Notes under the pieces: model-generated
Seen by the model: only the letters and a program-made list of their open reading frames with translations
Told to the model about the DNA's origin: nothing
Database searches by the model: none
Program-made: the position numbers and the translations under genes
Shown: positions 18,949 through 29,185 of the stretch, in pieces
Layout: each line of letters starts with the position of its first letter
Numbering within the stretch: the first letter of the stretch is position 1
Source: Aminobacter sp. AP02
GTDB lineage: Bacteria > Pseudomonadota > Alphaproteobacteria > Rhizobiales > Rhizobiaceae
Reading direction: 5' to 3'
Assembly: GCF_003148805.1 (NCBI RefSeq)
Contig: NZ_QGGX01000027.1
Location: 1-47,861, forward strand
DNA: 47,861 nucleotides

Positions 18949-19758
18949 CTACCAGCCCCAGGCCAGAAGTGCGATCAACCCGACGCCGCCGACGAGCAGG
19001 CGCCACCAGCCAAACAGCGCATAACCGTTGCGCGAGACGTAATCGAGCAGGTGCCGCACCACGAACAACGCGGTCACGAACGCGGCGATGAAGCCGATGC
19101 CGATCACCGGCAGGTCGGCCGCCGAGAGGATCTCGCGGTTCTTGTAGAGGTCGTAGGCGAACGCCCCGACCATGGTCGGCATGGCGAGGAAGAACGAGAA
19201 TTCGGCCGCCGCGCGCTTTTCCACGCCCATCAACAGCGAGCCGACGATGGTTGCACCCGAGCGCGATGTGCCGGGGATCATCGCCAGGCACTGGAACAGG
19301 CCTATCCTGAGATAGACCGACAGCGGAAACTTGGTCACGTCGCCGTAACGCGGCTTGAGGTCGAGCTTGTCGAGGAACAGCAGCACGATGCCGCCGAGGA
19401 TCAACATGGTGCAGATCAGCTTCGGCGATTCAAACAGCACCGTCTTGATGAAATCATGCGCCAGTGCGCCGATGACCGCCGCCGGCAGGAAGGCGATCAG
19501 GATGCCCGCGACGAAGCGTTGCGTCTGAGGGTCGCGCGGCAGGTCGATCAGCATCCGCCACAGTCGCGCCCAATAGACAGACAGGATTGCCAGGATTGCG
19601 CCCAGCTGGATCAGGATCTCGAAGGTCTTGCCGGTCGAGTTGAAACCGAGGAAATGCCCGGCGAGCAGGATGTGGCCCGTGGAGGACACCGGGATGAACT
19701 CGGTGAGCCCCTCGAGCAGGCCGAGCAGCAGCGCATCGATGATTGTCTGGCTTTCCAT
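18949..19758 (-). CDS. uppP: Undecaprenyl-diphosphatase
   Basis: A 269-residue inner-membrane phosphatase (BacA/UppP) that recycles undecaprenyl diphosphate to the monophosphate carrier for peptidoglycan and polysaccharide synthesis. The catalytic glutamate segment [14 protein letters not shown] is near residues 15-28 and the [10 protein letters not shown] motif in the middle; about eight hydrophobic helices are seen. The ATG at 19758 has a G-rich ribosome site. High activity of this family gives bacitracin resistance. The gene stands alone and is divergent from the GST gene. Confidence 0.96.
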   Translation of the reverse strand: MESQTIIDALLLGLLEGLTEFIPVSSTGHILLAGHFLGFNSTGKTFEILIQLGAILAILSVYWARLWRMLIDLPRDPQTQRFVAGILIAFLPAAVIGALAHDFIKTVLFESPKLICTMLILGGIVLLFLDKLDLKPRYGDVTKFPLSVYLRIGLFQCLAMIPGTSRSGATIVGSLLMGVEKRAAAEFSFFLAMPTMVGAFAYDLYKNREILSAADLPVIGIGFIAAFVTALFVVRHLLDYVSRNGYALFGWWRLLVGGVGLIALLAWGW

Positions 19759-19919
19759 TCCGTCCCCGCGAGATCGTTCAATCGGGATTGCTTGTCATAG
19801 GGCGGAACTCACCCTATAGGTCGGGTCGCCCCGAGAGCCCGGTGCGCCGGGCCCAAAAGCTCTAGCGGCGCGGCAACCGATTCGCCAGAGCGCCATCGAT
19901 CACGAAATTTCGCAGGACC

Positions 19920-20612
19920 ATGCTGACGCTTTTCCACCACCCAATGTTCGCGACATGCCGTTTCGTCCGTCTGGCTTTCGGCGAGTATGGCGAGGAGCTG
20001 GCGCTGATCGAGGAGAAGCCGTGGACCCGGCGCAAGGAATTCCTGGCGCTGAATCCGGCGGGAACGCTGCCGGTGCTGCTCGCCGAGGGTGACGTGCCGA
20101 TCGTCGGCGCGATGATCATTTCCGAATACATCGACGAGACCCGCGGCGTGCTCAAGCGCGAGCGCCGGCTGTTCGCCGAGGACCCGATGGAGCGCGCCGA
20201 AATCCGCCGCCTCACCGACTGGTATCTCACCAAGACCGACAGCGAAGTCACCCGGCATCTGGTGCGCGAGCGCGTGCTGAAGCCGCATATGCCGGAATCG
20301 GCCGGTGGCGGCTCGCCCGATTCAGCCGCGATCCGTGCTGCGCGTGCAAATATTCGCCAGCATATGAAATACACCAACTGGCTCGCTGGCACGCGCCACT
20401 GGCTCGCTGGCCCGCGCATCACCTACGCAGACCTCGCCGCCGCCGCCGCCCTTTCGGTGCTCGACTATCTCGGTGAGATCGACTGGCGCGAATATTCTTC
20501 GGCCCGCGAATGGTACACCAGGGTCAAGTCGCGCCCATCCTTCCGGCCGTTGCTCGCCGACCGGGTACGCGGCCTGACGCCTGCATCGCACTATGCGGAC
20601 CTCGATTTCTGA
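19920..20612 (+). CDS. Glutathione S-transferase family protein
   Basis: A 230-residue cytosolic GST. The N-terminal thioredoxin-like domain includes the conserved [13 protein letters not shown] loop and the C-terminal helical domain the [18 protein letters not shown] segment. A tandem 21-bp near-duplication encodes NWLAGTR followed by HWLAGPR in the C-terminal domain. The substrate is unknown. Its 3' end overlaps the start of queG by about 20 bases, an arrangement that suggests co-expression. Confidence 0.92.
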   Translation: MLTLFHHPMFATCRFVRLAFGEYGEELALIEEKPWTRRKEFLALNPAGTLPVLLAEGDVPIVGAMIISEYIDETRGVLKRERRLFAEDPMERAEIRRLTDWYLTKTDSEVTRHLVRERVLKPHMPESAGGGSPDSAAIRAARANIRQHMKYTNWLAGTRHWLAGPRITYADLAAAAALSVLDYLGEIDWREYSSAREWYTRVKSRPSFRPLLADRVRGLTPASHYADLDF

Positions 20613-21750
20613 TACGGCCCTGCGCCAGCTGATCGAGCGCGAAGCCAAGCGCGCCGGCTTCGCCGCCGTCGCCGTCACGCGCCCCGACGCCATTCCGCTG
20701 GCCCCTGCCCGCCTCGCCCAGTTCGTCGACGAAGGCCTGCATGGTTCGATGGGCTGGATTGCCGAGACCTTGGAGCGCCGCAGCGAGCCCTCCGTCCTGT
20801 GGCCCGAGGTCCGCTCGATCATCGTCCTGGCGATGAATTACGGACCCGACAGCGATCCGCGCGACCTCCAATCCCAAAAGGACTGTGCCGCCATCTCGGT
20901 CTATGCCCGCAACCGCGACTATCACGATGTCATGAAGGGCCGGCTGAAGGAGATCGCCGGCAAGATCGTCGCCCGCGCCGGTGGCGACGTGAAGGTGTTC
21001 GTCGACACCGCTCCTGTGATGGAAAAGCCGCTGGCGGAGGCGGCCGGGCTTGGCTGGCAGGGCAAGCACACCAATTTGGTCAGTCGCGAATTCGGCTCCT
21101 GGCTGTTCTTGGGCACCATCTTCACCACTGCCGAGCTCGAGCCTGACGAAGCAGAGATCGACCATTGCGGCTCCTGCCGCGCCTGCCTCGACGCTTGCCC
21201 CACCGACGCGTTTCCTGCGCCCTACCGGCTCGATGCGCGGCGCTGCATTTCCTACCTCACCATTGAGAACAAGGGACCGATCCCGCTCGAGTTCCGCCAA
21301 AAGATCGGCAACCGCATCTATGGCTGCGACGATTGCCTTGCCGCCTGCCCGTGGAACAAGTTCGCCCAGGCCGCGTCCGAACAAAAACTGGCGGCCCGCG
21401 ACGACCTGCGTGAGCCGCGCCTGATCGAGCTTCTGGCACTCGATGACGCAACCTTCCGCACTTTCTTTTCCGGCTCGCCGGTCAAGCGCATCGGCCGAGA
21501 CCGCTTTATCCGCAACGTCCTGATTGCATCGGGCAATTCGGCCGACGCCGCGCTTGTCGAGCCTTGCCGGGCCCTGCTCGCCGACCCCTCGCCCCTGGTG
21601 CGCGGCGCGGCCGTCTGGGCGCTGTCGCGGCTTGTTTCCAGGAAGACATTTTCGGCCCTTGCGCAACTGGCCCTGAAGTCGGAAACCGAAGCAGATGTGA
21701 TTGCCGAGTGGCAGGTCACGCAAGCTGAACCCGCACGGACGCAGGCATGA
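20593..21750 (+). CDS. queG: Epoxyqueuosine reductase
   Basis: A 385-residue cobalamin- and iron-sulfur-dependent enzyme that reduces epoxyqueuosine to queuosine in tRNA anticodons. Two [4Fe-4S] cluster motifs are clear: [12 protein letters not shown] and [13 protein letters not shown]. An N-terminal cobalamin-binding region and a C-terminal HEAT-like segment flank them. The start at 20593 ([12 protein letters not shown]) lies inside the end of the GST gene. The downstream epimerase-like gene overlaps its stop by ATGA. Length is normal for the family. Confidence 0.96.
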   Translation: MRTSISDTALRQLIEREAKRAGFAAVAVTRPDAIPLAPARLAQFVDEGLHGSMGWIAETLERRSEPSVLWPEVRSIIVLAMNYGPDSDPRDLQSQKDCAAISVYARNRDYHDVMKGRLKEIAGKIVARAGGDVKVFVDTAPVMEKPLAEAAGLGWQGKHTNLVSREFGSWLFLGTIFTTAELEPDEAEIDHCGSCRACLDACPTDAFPAPYRLDARRCISYLTIENKGPIPLEFRQKIGNRIYGCDDCLAACPWNKFAQAASEQKLAARDDLREPRLIELLALDDATFRTFFSGSPVKRIGRDRFIRNVLIASGNSADAALVEPCRALLADPSPLVRGAAVWALSRLVSRKTFSALAQLALKSETEADVIAEWQVTQAEPARTQA

Positions 21751-22661
21751 CCGAGCAGAAAACATTCATCTTCGGCGCCGGCTACTCCGGCAAGGCATTC
21801 GCCCGCATGCGCCCTTCTGGCGTTCGCATCGCTGGCACGACCCGCTCGCCCGACAAATTCGCGGGTCTCGAAGCAGCCGGCATCGAGCCTCTTGTCTTTG
21901 ACGGACAGCTTACTCCGGAAATCAGGGCGCAATTGGCGACGACAACCCATCTGGTTGTCTCCGCCGCTCCCGGCGACGGTGGCGACCCGGTGCTGAACGC
22001 CGCCCACGAGGCGATTGCGCATGCCACGCCCTTGCTGCGCTGGATCGGCTATCTCTCGACCGTCGGCGTCTATGGCGACTATGGCGGTGCCTGGATCGAC
22101 GAGACCGCCGCTTGCCGGCCGAAACCCGGCCGCTCGCAGATGCGCCTCGACGCCGAGCAGGCCTGGCACGAACTCGGCGAAGCTGTGGGGCGCCCGGTGG
22201 CGATCTTGCGCCTGTCGGGCATCTATGGCCCGGGGCGCAACGCCTTCGTCAATCTCGAAAACGGCACCGCCAAGCGGCTGATCAAGAAGGATCAGGTGTT
22301 CAACCGCATCCATGTCGACGACATCGCGGGCGCGCTGTGGTTCCTCGCCGATGGCGACTATGGCGGGGTCTTCAACGTCACCGATGATGAGCCAGCCCCG
22401 CCCCAGGACGTCGTCGCCTACGCTGCCGAAAAGATGGGCGTTGCGCCACCTCCCGAAATTCCTTTCGAGACTGCCCAACTTTCGCCCATGGCGCGGTCCT
22501 TCTATGGCGAAAACAAGCGCGTCGCAAACACCGCGATCAAGGCGCTGGGCTACGAATTCCGGTTGCCGAACTATCGCGCGGCGCTGGACACCATGTGGGC
22601 CGACGGCAGCTGGCGCGGCGAAGGCGAAAGCGACAGGCGCAGCCCGATCAGGCAGGGCTGA
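21747..22661 (+). CDS. SDR-type NAD-dependent epimerase/dehydratase family protein (YeeZ-like)
   Basis: A 304-residue Rossmann-fold protein of the extended or atypical SDR group. The dinucleotide loop GAGYSGKAF is at the very start, the segment [12 protein letters not shown] carries a plausible catalytic Tyr, and [12 protein letters not shown] is typical of YeeZ-like proteins. The catalytic YxxxK is not clean, which is usual for this group. The function is unknown. Its start overlaps the queG stop by four bases, so it is translated with queG and perhaps GST. Confidence 0.88.
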   Translation: MTEQKTFIFGAGYSGKAFARMRPSGVRIAGTTRSPDKFAGLEAAGIEPLVFDGQLTPEIRAQLATTTHLVVSAAPGDGGDPVLNAAHEAIAHATPLLRWIGYLSTVGVYGDYGGAWIDETAACRPKPGRSQMRLDAEQAWHELGEAVGRPVAILRLSGIYGPGRNAFVNLENGTAKRLIKKDQVFNRIHVDDIAGALWFLADGDYGGVFNVTDDEPAPPQDVVAYAAEKMGVAPPPEIPFETAQLSPMARSFYGENKRVANTAIKALGYEFRLPNYRAALDTMWADGSWRGEGESDRRSPIRQG

Positions 22662-22745
22662 GCGACGAAATGATCGGGGTATGGGTGCCAAAATTTACCT
22701 TTCGGTAACCGTGGCAGCCCAAGCTGGCCGAGAGGATCGGGTTCC

Positions 22746-23843
22746 ATGACGGCATTTTTCAGCGGATTTCTTGGCAAGGCAGGGCGGCTCCTCATGGCTG
22801 CCGCCACCCTTGGTCTCGTCGGTCTCGACATCCAGTCGGCCAGCGCTTCGGAACTCGCCAAGGACCTGTTCGGCGGCAAGAAACTGCCGGCCGCGACCGC
22901 GCCTGCTTCCTATGGCTTCTATTCCAAGGGCTGTTTCTCGGGCGGCGTCGCCATCGCCACCGACGGCCCGACCTGGCAGGCGATGCGGCTGTCGCGCAAC
23001 CGGCGCTGGGGTCATCCCAAGATGATCGCCCTGATCGAGAAACTGTCCCGCGAAGCTACCCGGGACGGTTGGCCCGGCCTGCTCGTCGGTGACATCTCGC
23101 AGCCGCGCGGCGGCCCGATGCTGACCGGGCACGCCTCCCACCAGATCGGCCTCGACGCTGACATCTGGCTGACGCCGATGCCCGACCGCCGGCTGTCGCC
23201 GACCGAGCGCGAGAACATGAGCGCGGTGTCGGTGGTCAACGAAAAGACCCACCGCGTCATCGAAAAGCGCTGGACGCCGGCGCACACGCGCCTGCTCGAA
23301 CGCGCCGCAAGCTATCCGGAAGTCGAGCGCATCCTGGTCAATCCCGGCATCAAGAAGAAGCTGTGCGACACCGTCACCGGCGACCGCTCGTGGCTGCGCA
23401 AGGTTCGCCCGTTCTGGGGTCACGACTATCATTTCCATGTCCGCATCGGCTGCCAGCCGGGCTCGCAGGGCTGCAAGGAGCAGGATCCGACGCCGCGCGG
23501 CGACGGCTGCGACAAGTCGCTGGCCTGGTGGTTCACCGAGGAGCCATGGCGTCCGGCAACCGGACCGGCCAAGCCCCGGGCGCGCGACATCATGACCATG
23601 GCCAGCCTGCCCAAGCAATGCCTTGCCGTGCTCAATGCGCCCTCGCCCGTCAACGAAGCCGCGGTGACCTATCACGGCAAAGGTGGTGCGCCGACGGCGG
23701 TTGTCGCTGCTCCGGAACCCGAAGCTGTAGCCCCCGGCAAGCCTGTCATTTCGCAGCCCGGCGTGCCGGCTACGGCAAATGCTTTCGCACCCAGGCCTTC
23801 GGGGGACATTCCGTTGCCACGGCCACGGCCGACAAACAACTGA
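22746..23843 (+). CDS. mepA: Penicillin-insensitive murein endopeptidase
   Basis: A 365-residue periplasmic M74 metallopeptidase that cuts cross-links (D-alanyl-meso-DAP) in peptidoglycan. An N-terminal signal sequence ends near SASA; the zinc ligands lie in [14 protein letters not shown] and in [13 protein letters not shown]; paired cysteines (GCQPGSQGC) are as in the family. A proline- and alanine-rich tail of about 60 residues follows the catalytic domain. The ATG at 22746 has GAGAGG upstream. It stands 84 bp after the epimerase-like gene. Confidence 0.95.
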   Translation: MTAFFSGFLGKAGRLLMAAATLGLVGLDIQSASASELAKDLFGGKKLPAATAPASYGFYSKGCFSGGVAIATDGPTWQAMRLSRNRRWGHPKMIALIEKLSREATRDGWPGLLVGDISQPRGGPMLTGHASHQIGLDADIWLTPMPDRRLSPTERENMSAVSVVNEKTHRVIEKRWTPAHTRLLERAASYPEVERILVNPGIKKKLCDTVTGDRSWLRKVRPFWGHDYHFHVRIGCQPGSQGCKEQDPTPRGDGCDKSLAWWFTEEPWRPATGPAKPRARDIMTMASLPKQCLAVLNAPSPVNEAAVTYHGKGGAPTAVVAAPEPEAVAPGKPVISQPGVPATANAFAPRPSGDIPLPRPRPTNN

Positions 23844-23925
23844 TGCTGCAAGGGGTGGTGCTTCCAATGGAGCGGAAATCCGTCTATGGATTTCAACCGA
23901 TTTAACTTATTCGGGCGCCCCGAGA

Positions 23926-24309
23926 GTGACACCAGCCTTGCGTCTCGCACTGATCGCTCATGATGAGAAGAAGGACGACATGGTCGCCTTCACCGGCGCT
24001 CATTCCGAATTCCTCATGACCTGCCACATCGTAGCCACCGGCACCACCGGCCAGCGCGTGCTGGCGGCCTGCCCCGGCCTCAACCTGACGCCGTTGAAAA
24101 GTGGTCCGCTCGGCGGCGATCAGCAGATCGGCGCGCTGATCAGCGAGGGCAAGATCGACCTCTTGATTTTCTTCGTTGATCCGCTGACGCCGATGCCGCA
24201 TGACGTCGATGTGAAGGCATTGATGCGGCTTGCCATCGTCTACGACATTCCCATGGCGTTGAACCGGGCGACGGCCGAGATCATGCTGGAAAACCAAGAG
24301 AACGGCTGA
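23926..24309 (+). CDS. mgsA: Methylglyoxal synthase
   Basis: A 127-residue enzyme converting dihydroxyacetone phosphate to methylglyoxal and phosphate, a bypass of lower glycolysis. Family segments are clear: [14 protein letters not shown] at the start, [14 protein letters not shown] with the catalytic Asp, and [15 protein letters not shown]. The frame is open upstream to 23779, but family proteins begin just before [11 protein letters not shown] at 23926 fits best, with TTG at 23938 as an alternative, and neither has a strong ribosome site. glk follows after 26 bp, which makes metabolic sense. Confidence 0.92.
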   Translation: MTPALRLALIAHDEKKDDMVAFTGAHSEFLMTCHIVATGTTGQRVLAACPGLNLTPLKSGPLGGDQQIGALISEGKIDLLIFFVDPLTPMPHDVDVKALMRLAIVYDIPMALNRATAEIMLENQENG

Positions 24310-24335
24310 ACGCCGACGCGGGGACGAAACCGGGC

Positions 24336-25358
24336 ATGTCACATCTCAGCGATCAACCGCAGGCTCTCCCCTTCCCGATCCTGATCGGCGATATCGGCGG
24401 CACCAATGCGCGCTTTGCCATCGTCGAGAGCGCCGACAAGGACGCCGGCGAGCCGCGCATCGTGCAGACCGCCAGCTATGCCACGATCGACGACGCCATT
24501 CTCGCAGTCCTCGACGGCGCACCGGTCAAGCCGCGCTCGGCGGTGCTGGCCGTCGCCGGCCCGGTCGAGGGCGAGGAGATCGCGCTCACCAATTGTCCTT
24601 GGGTTGTCCGTCCCCGGCAGATGTTTTCGACGCTCGGGCTCACCGACATCCTCGTCCTCAACGATTTCGAGGCCCAGGCGCTGGCCGTCGTAGCCCTTGG
24701 CGACGAACACATGGAAAAGATCGGCGGCGGCGAGCCTGAAGAAGGTGCTGGCCGCGTGGTGCTTGGCCCCGGCACCGGCCTGGGCGTCGCAGGGCTGATC
24801 CATGCGCTCGGCCGCTGGATTCCGGTGCCCGGCGAAGGCGGTCACATGGATCTCGGCCCGCGCAGCGAGCGTGATTTCGAAGTCTTTCCGCATCTCGAAA
24901 AGCTCGACGGCCGCATCTCGGGCGAGCAGATCCTGTGCGGGCGCGGCCTGGTCAACACCTATCGCGCCGTCGCCGCGGCCGACGGCAAGACACCTGCCCT
25001 CACCCAGCCGGCGGAAGTCACTGCCGCCGCCCTCGCGGGCAGCGATGCCATCGCGCAAGAGGCGCTTTCGATCTTTGTCACCTGCCTTGGCCGCACCGCT
25101 GGCGACCTCGCGCTGGTGTTCAAGAGCAAGGGTGGCGTCTTCTTGACCGGCGGCATCGCCCAGAAGATCGTGCCGGCGCTGAAACAGGGCAATTTCCGCG
25201 AAGCCTTCGAAGACAAGGCGCCGCATCGCGAGCTGTTGGCCTCGATGCCTGTCTATGTCATCACCCACCCGCTGGCGGCCCTTGCCGGGCTTGCCGCCTA
25301 TGCACGCAAGCCGGAACTGTTTGGCGTCGAAACTGGCGACCGGCGCTGGCGCCTGTAG
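24336..25358 (+). CDS. glk: Glucokinase
   Basis: A 340-residue ATP-dependent glucokinase of the bacterial Glk (ROK-less) type. The phosphate-binding loop [13 protein letters not shown] is at residues 17-29, the substrate segment [11 protein letters not shown] and the second phosphate loop [13 protein letters not shown] follow. It makes glucose 6-phosphate in the cytosol. It lies directly downstream of mgsA, which can drain triose phosphate, and upstream of dapB and gpmA. Confidence 0.95.
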   Translation: MSHLSDQPQALPFPILIGDIGGTNARFAIVESADKDAGEPRIVQTASYATIDDAILAVLDGAPVKPRSAVLAVAGPVEGEEIALTNCPWVVRPRQMFSTLGLTDILVLNDFEAQALAVVALGDEHMEKIGGGEPEEGAGRVVLGPGTGLGVAGLIHALGRWIPVPGEGGHMDLGPRSERDFEVFPHLEKLDGRISGEQILCGRGLVNTYRAVAAADGKTPALTQPAEVTAAALAGSDAIAQEALSIFVTCLGRTAGDLALVFKSKGGVFLTGGIAQKIVPALKQGNFREAFEDKAPHRELLASMPVYVITHPLAALAGLAAYARKPELFGVETGDRRWRL

Positions 25359-25462
25359 CCTTCCAAAAGGCGGTTCCCCCATCGCACGTCATGCTTTATG
25401 AGGGGCGCAGTTTTCGCGCAGCGGCAGGGCTGCCTGTTTGACCGCGCCGCAAGGAGCTGACA

Positions 25463-26272
25463 ATGAGCGACATGGGTCTTGTTGTGGTGGGTGCCGCCGG
25501 GCGGATGGGACAGGTGCTGTTGCGCACGGTCCACGCCATGGAGGGCGTACGGGTCGTCGGCGCCATCGAGCGCACCGGCTCGCCCCATCTCGGCAAGGAC
25601 GCCGGCGAACTGACCGGCATCGGCATCATCAATGTCGAAATCACCGATGATCCGCTTGCCGCTTTCGCCAAGGCCGACGGCGTGCTCGATTTCACTGTCC
25701 CGGCGGCAACCGTCGAGTTCGCGGGCTACGCCGCCCAGGCGCGCATCGCCCATGTCATTGGCACCACCGGGTGCTCGGCCGACGACGACGCCAGGATTGC
25801 CGCCGCCGCGCGCCACGCAACCATCGTCAAGTCGGGTAACATGAGCCTCGGCGTCAATTTGCTCGCGGTGCTCGTCGAAAAGGCCGCCCAGGCGCTCGGT
25901 CCCGATGATTTCGACATCGAGATCCTCGAAATGCACCACCGCCACAAGGTCGATGCGCCCTCGGGTACGGCACTGCTTCTCGGTGAAGCTGCCGCACACG
26001 GGCGCAAGATCGCGTTGGCCGAGAAGAGCGTGCGTGTCCGCGACGGCCACACAGGCGTGCGCGAGACCGGTACGATCGGATTTGCCACGCTGCGTGGCGG
26101 CTCGGTCGTCGGCGACCATTCCGTCATCCTCGCCGGCACCGGCGAACGTATCACCATGTCGCATCAGGCCGAAGATCGCAGCATCTTTGCCCGGGGCGCC
26201 GTCAAGGCGGCCTTGTGGGCGCATGGCCGCAAGCCCGGCCTCTACTCGATGCGCGACGTGCTCGGGCTCTGA
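25463..26272 (+). CDS. dapB: 4-hydroxy-tetrahydrodipicolinate reductase
   Basis: A 269-residue NAD(P)H-dependent reductase in the lysine/meso-diaminopimelate pathway. The nucleotide loop [11 protein letters not shown] is at residues 9-19, and the substrate and catalytic segment [15 protein letters not shown] is typical. AAGGAG lies just before the ATG. It is followed 44 bp later by gpmA. Confidence 0.97.
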   Translation: MSDMGLVVVGAAGRMGQVLLRTVHAMEGVRVVGAIERTGSPHLGKDAGELTGIGIINVEITDDPLAAFAKADGVLDFTVPAATVEFAGYAAQARIAHVIGTTGCSADDDARIAAAARHATIVKSGNMSLGVNLLAVLVEKAAQALGPDDFDIEILEMHHRHKVDAPSGTALLLGEAAAHGRKIALAEKSVRVRDGHTGVRETGTIGFATLRGGSVVGDHSVILAGTGERITMSHQAEDRSIFARGAVKAALWAHGRKPGLYSMRDVLGL

Positions 26273-26316
26273 CAAACCGAAACCAGCCTCATCTTCTCAA
26301 TCCCTAGGGAGCAAAA

Positions 26317-26934
26317 ATGTCCGGAACTCTCGTGCTCGTCCGTCACGGCCAGAGCGAATGGAACCTCAAGAACCTGTTCACCGGCTGGCGCGACGTCGAC
26401 CTGACCGAACAGGGCACCGCCGAAGCCAAGGCCGCCGGCCAGAAGCTCAAGGCGCGCGGACTGAAGTTCGACATCGCCTTCACCTCGGCGCTGATGCGCG
26501 CGCAAAAGACCTGCCAGTACATCCTCGATGCTACCGGCCAGAGTGACCTGAAGACTATCCGCAACCAGGCGCTCAACGAACGCGATTATGGCGACCTCAA
26601 TGGCCTCAACAAGGACGATGCCCGCGCCAAATGGGGCGAGGAGCAGGTCCATATCTGGCGCCGTTCCTACGACACCCCGCCGCCCGGCGGCGAGAGCCTC
26701 AAGGACACCGGCGCGCGCGTGTGGCCCTACTACATGCACGACATGCAGCCGCACGTGCTGCGCGGCGGCACGGTGCTGGTCGCAGCGCACGGCAATTCGC
26801 TGCGCGCGCTGATCATGGCGCTTGAAGGCATTTCAGGCCCAGACATCGTCAAGCTCGAACTCGGAACCGGCGTTCCGATCGTCTACAAGCTCAACGCTGA
26901 TTCGACCGTCGCTTCCAAGGAAGTGCTGGCGTAA
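26317..26934 (+). CDS. gpmA: 2,3-bisphosphoglycerate-dependent phosphoglycerate mutase
   Basis: A 205-residue glycolytic mutase interconverting 3- and 2-phosphoglycerate. The phosphohistidine motif [10 protein letters not shown] is at residues 6-15, the second conserved block [13 protein letters not shown] and the late HGNSLRAL are present. It is the shorter alphaproteobacterial form. GGGAG precedes the ATG. A hairpin follows the stop by a few bases. Confidence 0.96.
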   Translation: MSGTLVLVRHGQSEWNLKNLFTGWRDVDLTEQGTAEAKAAGQKLKARGLKFDIAFTSALMRAQKTCQYILDATGQSDLKTIRNQALNERDYGDLNGLNKDDARAKWGEEQVHIWRRSYDTPPPGGESLKDTGARVWPYYMHDMQPHVLRGGTVLVAAHGNSLRALIMALEGISGPDIVKLELGTGVPIVYKLNADSTVASKEVLA

Positions 26935-26939
26935 GCCGA

Positions 26940-26968
26940 TAGGGGAGCTGCGGATTTGCAGCTCCCTA
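26940..26968 (+). terminator. Probable gpmA terminator hairpin
   Basis: GGGAGCTGC (26943-26951) pairs perfectly with GCAGCTCCC (26958-26966) with a GGATTT loop, and the stem can be extended with one bulge. It starts 6 bp after the stop of gpmA. No real T-tract follows, so efficiency is uncertain. Confidence 0.5.
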
Positions 26969-27075
26969 CCCTTCGCCGTCCTCGATATGCCACCTTCCCC
27001 TGCGTCATGCGGCATGCTTGAATGCGACAATTCCGACCAGTCGCGCCATTCGTCGGCAAAAGCTGAAAAAGCGCG

Positions 27076-27104
27076 TTGACACAGTCGCTTCGCCCGCTTA
27101 CATC
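27076..27104 (+). promoter_or_regulatory. Promoter of tRNA-Leu
   Basis: A consensus TTGACA at 27076-27081 is followed after exactly 17 bases by TACATC at 27099-27104. Transcription would start near 27111, a few bases before the mature tRNA. Confidence 0.65.
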
Positions 27105-27114
27105 ACCGCCACCA

Positions 27115-27199
27115 GCCCAGATGGCGGAATTGGTAGACGCGCACGGTTCAGGTCCGTGTGCCGCGAGGCGTGGAGGTTCGAGTCCTCTTCTGGGCACCA
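27115..27199 (+). tRNA. tRNA-Leu (anticodon CAG)
   Basis: An 85-nt class II tRNA. The acceptor arms GCCCAGA (27115-27121) and TCTGGGC (27189-27195) pair fully, followed by discriminator A and an encoded CCA. The anticodon stem CACGG/CCGTG holds the CAG anticodon at 27149-27151, which reads CUG. The T arm contains GGTTCGAGTCC. The short variable arm is as expected for leucine. Confidence 0.97.
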
Positions 27200-27240
27200 G
27201 TTTCCTTTTTCAGACAGCCTTTAGCTGTCGAGAAATTACA

Positions 27241-27268
27241 AAAAAGCCCGGTTCGCCGGGCTTTTTTG
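27241..27268 (+). terminator. Intrinsic terminator after tRNA-Leu
   Basis: A textbook terminator: a run of A, then GCCCGG-TTCG-CCGGGC (a stable UUCG tetraloop), then six T. It lies 41 bp after the tRNA. Confidence 0.9.
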
Positions 27269-27441
27269 TTGCCCGAAATTTACCCGCCCCACGGGGCGTT
27301 GAAAGCAGTTAGCAGTTTATCGGTACGAATAACTTCACCGAGTCTCCAGTCGACTTTCCAAGGTCAGTATTGAATCCTGCTGCCTCGAGTAGGCCGGTTT
27401 TCATTATTTGTTTTGTTACTATTTGAACCTACGGTTGTACC

Positions 27442-28491
27442 ATGCAGGCTGGGGCAATGGTGGCGATGGGCGCAGGAAATCTGTCTGGTAGGCGTCAGGT
27501 CGCTCTCTCTGTTGTCGTTCCTTGCTACAATGAGATCGACAGCATTGACGAGCTTTACAAGCGTGTCTCCGATGCCTGCCAGAAGCAGGTTGGAAGCGCC
27601 TATGAAATTGTTTTGGTCAATGACGGTTCAACCGACGCAACCCGAAACGCAATCGTCGAGATGGCGGCGAATGATCCTCACGTGGTCGGCGTGGACCTTG
27701 CGCGTAACTATGGCCACCAGATCGCGCTCAGCGCCGGCCTGGAATTCTGCGTCGGCAACCGCATCCTCATTCTCGATGCCGATCTTCAGGATCCGCCAGA
27801 ACTTCTGGCTGCACTGATGGCGAAAATGGATGAGGGGTTCGACGTCGTCTACGGCCAACGCCAGGGGCGCGAGGGTGAAAGCTGGTTCAAGCTCGCCACC
27901 GCGTCGCTCTTCTACCGCCTTCTGCGCAAGATGGTAGAAATCGATATAGCCGCCGACGCGGGCGATTTCCGCCTCATGAACCGGCGTGCGCTGGATCATC
28001 TGAATGCGATGCCCGAACGTTATCGTTTCATCCGCGGCATGGTGAGCTGGATTGGCCTGAGACAGACGGCGTTCTCGTACCAGCGTCAGCGCCGCTTTGC
28101 GGGCGCCACCCATTATCCACTGCGCAAGATGGTCATGCTTGCGGTCGACGCCATGACAAGTTTTTCGGTCGCCCCGCTGCGCTTCGCTTCGCACCTTGGC
28201 ATGGCGTTCGGCGTGCTTGGCCTGATGGCGCTCGGCTATACCATCTTTTCGTGGGCGGCCGGCAGTGTATTGCCGGGATGGACCAGCCTGGCGGCGATCA
28301 TCCTCATCCTTGGCAGCGTCCAGCTGCTCGTCCTTGGTATCTTCGGTGAATATCTCGGCCGGATGTACATGGAGGCGAAACGTCGGCCACTCTACATCGT
28401 CAACGAGATCATTTCAGGCGAGATGCCCAAGGGGCAGAACCTGGACATTCGTGACTTGCAATCGCGTTTGAAGGAGGCCATGCGTGCTTGA
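27442..28491 (+). CDS. GtrB/DPM1-like family 2 glycosyltransferase
   Basis: A 349-residue membrane-anchored GT2 enzyme of the polyprenyl-phosphate glycosyltransferase type (GtrB, ArnC). The catalytic half begins LSVVVPCYNEIDSIDELY and carries the metal-binding DAD in ILDADLQDPPELL. Two C-terminal hydrophobic helices follow (about residues 235-310). Such enzymes load a sugar onto undecaprenyl phosphate on the cytosolic face. The exact start is unsure: ATGs at 27442, 27457 and 27466 are possible. The gene opens a cassette with a methyltransferase and a GtrA fusion that overlap in series. Confidence 0.92.
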   Translation: MQAGAMVAMGAGNLSGRRQVALSVVVPCYNEIDSIDELYKRVSDACQKQVGSAYEIVLVNDGSTDATRNAIVEMAANDPHVVGVDLARNYGHQIALSAGLEFCVGNRILILDADLQDPPELLAALMAKMDEGFDVVYGQRQGREGESWFKLATASLFYRLLRKMVEIDIAADAGDFRLMNRRALDHLNAMPERYRFIRGMVSWIGLRQTAFSYQRQRRFAGATHYPLRKMVMLAVDAMTSFSVAPLRFASHLGMAFGVLGLMALGYTIFSWAAGSVLPGWTSLAAIILILGSVQLLVLGIFGEYLGRMYMEAKRRPLYIVNEIISGEMPKGQNLDIRDLQSRLKEAMRA

Positions 28492-29185
28492 AGCAGAGTT
28501 CGACCAATTCGCTGCCGAATATCAGCAACAACACGCAGCGAGCATTCGACTCAGTGGTGAAAAGCCTGACTTCTTTGCCAGATACAAGATTCGGGACATC
28601 GCCGAGGCGCTTGATGGGAAAGGCGTAAAGCCGCGACGGATACTCGACTTTGGAGCCGGCGTTGGCAATTCGCTTGGGCCTATGCGCGAATCCTTCCCTG
28701 ACAGTCAGATCGCCTTGCTCGACCCGTCCATGCAATCGCTGGAAATTGCCGAGAAACGGTTTCCCGGTCAGGCTCGATTCCAACATTTCGACGGCGTGAC
28801 AATTCCCTTCGACAATGGCCATTTCGATGTCGCATTCGCTGCATGCGTCTTCCACCACATCCCAGAAGAGCTCCATGTCGATCTGCTGAAGGAAATCGAC
28901 CGCGTACTCGCCGTCGGTGGCAGCTTCTTTCTGTTCGAGCACAACCCGTTGAACCCACTTACCTTGCACGCGGTTCGAAATTGTCCGTTCGACGAGAACG
29001 CGGTGCTCATCCGTGCCAGCGTGTTGCGGCAGCGAATGGCCGAAGCCGGCTTCGACAAAGCCCGGATTGTCTATCGAATTTTCTTCCCTCGCATCGTCGC
29101 CAGAATGCGCCCCCTCGAGCGCTTCATGACGAGATTTCCGCTCGGAGCGCAATATTTTGTCCACGCGATCAAGGTTGCTGCTTGA
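28484..29185 (+). CDS. Class I SAM-dependent methyltransferase
   Basis: A 233-residue methyltransferase. Motif I is ILDFGAGVGNSLG, followed by the acidic ALLDPSMQ strand and FDVAFAACVFHHIPEE. The start is GTG at 28484, with AAGGAGG six bases upstream, inside the end of the glycosyltransferase gene. It has no membrane segment. In this context it probably methylates a sugar or lipid-linked glycan made by its neighbours, but the acceptor is not known from sequence. Confidence 0.9.
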   Translation: MLEAEFDQFAAEYQQQHAASIRLSGEKPDFFARYKIRDIAEALDGKGVKPRRILDFGAGVGNSLGPMRESFPDSQIALLDPSMQSLEIAEKRFPGQARFQHFDGVTIPFDNGHFDVAFAACVFHHIPEELHVDLLKEIDRVLAVGGSFFLFEHNPLNPLTLHAVRNCPFDENAVLIRASVLRQRMAEAGFDKARIVYRIFFPRIVARMRPLERFMTRFPLGAQYFVHAIKVAA

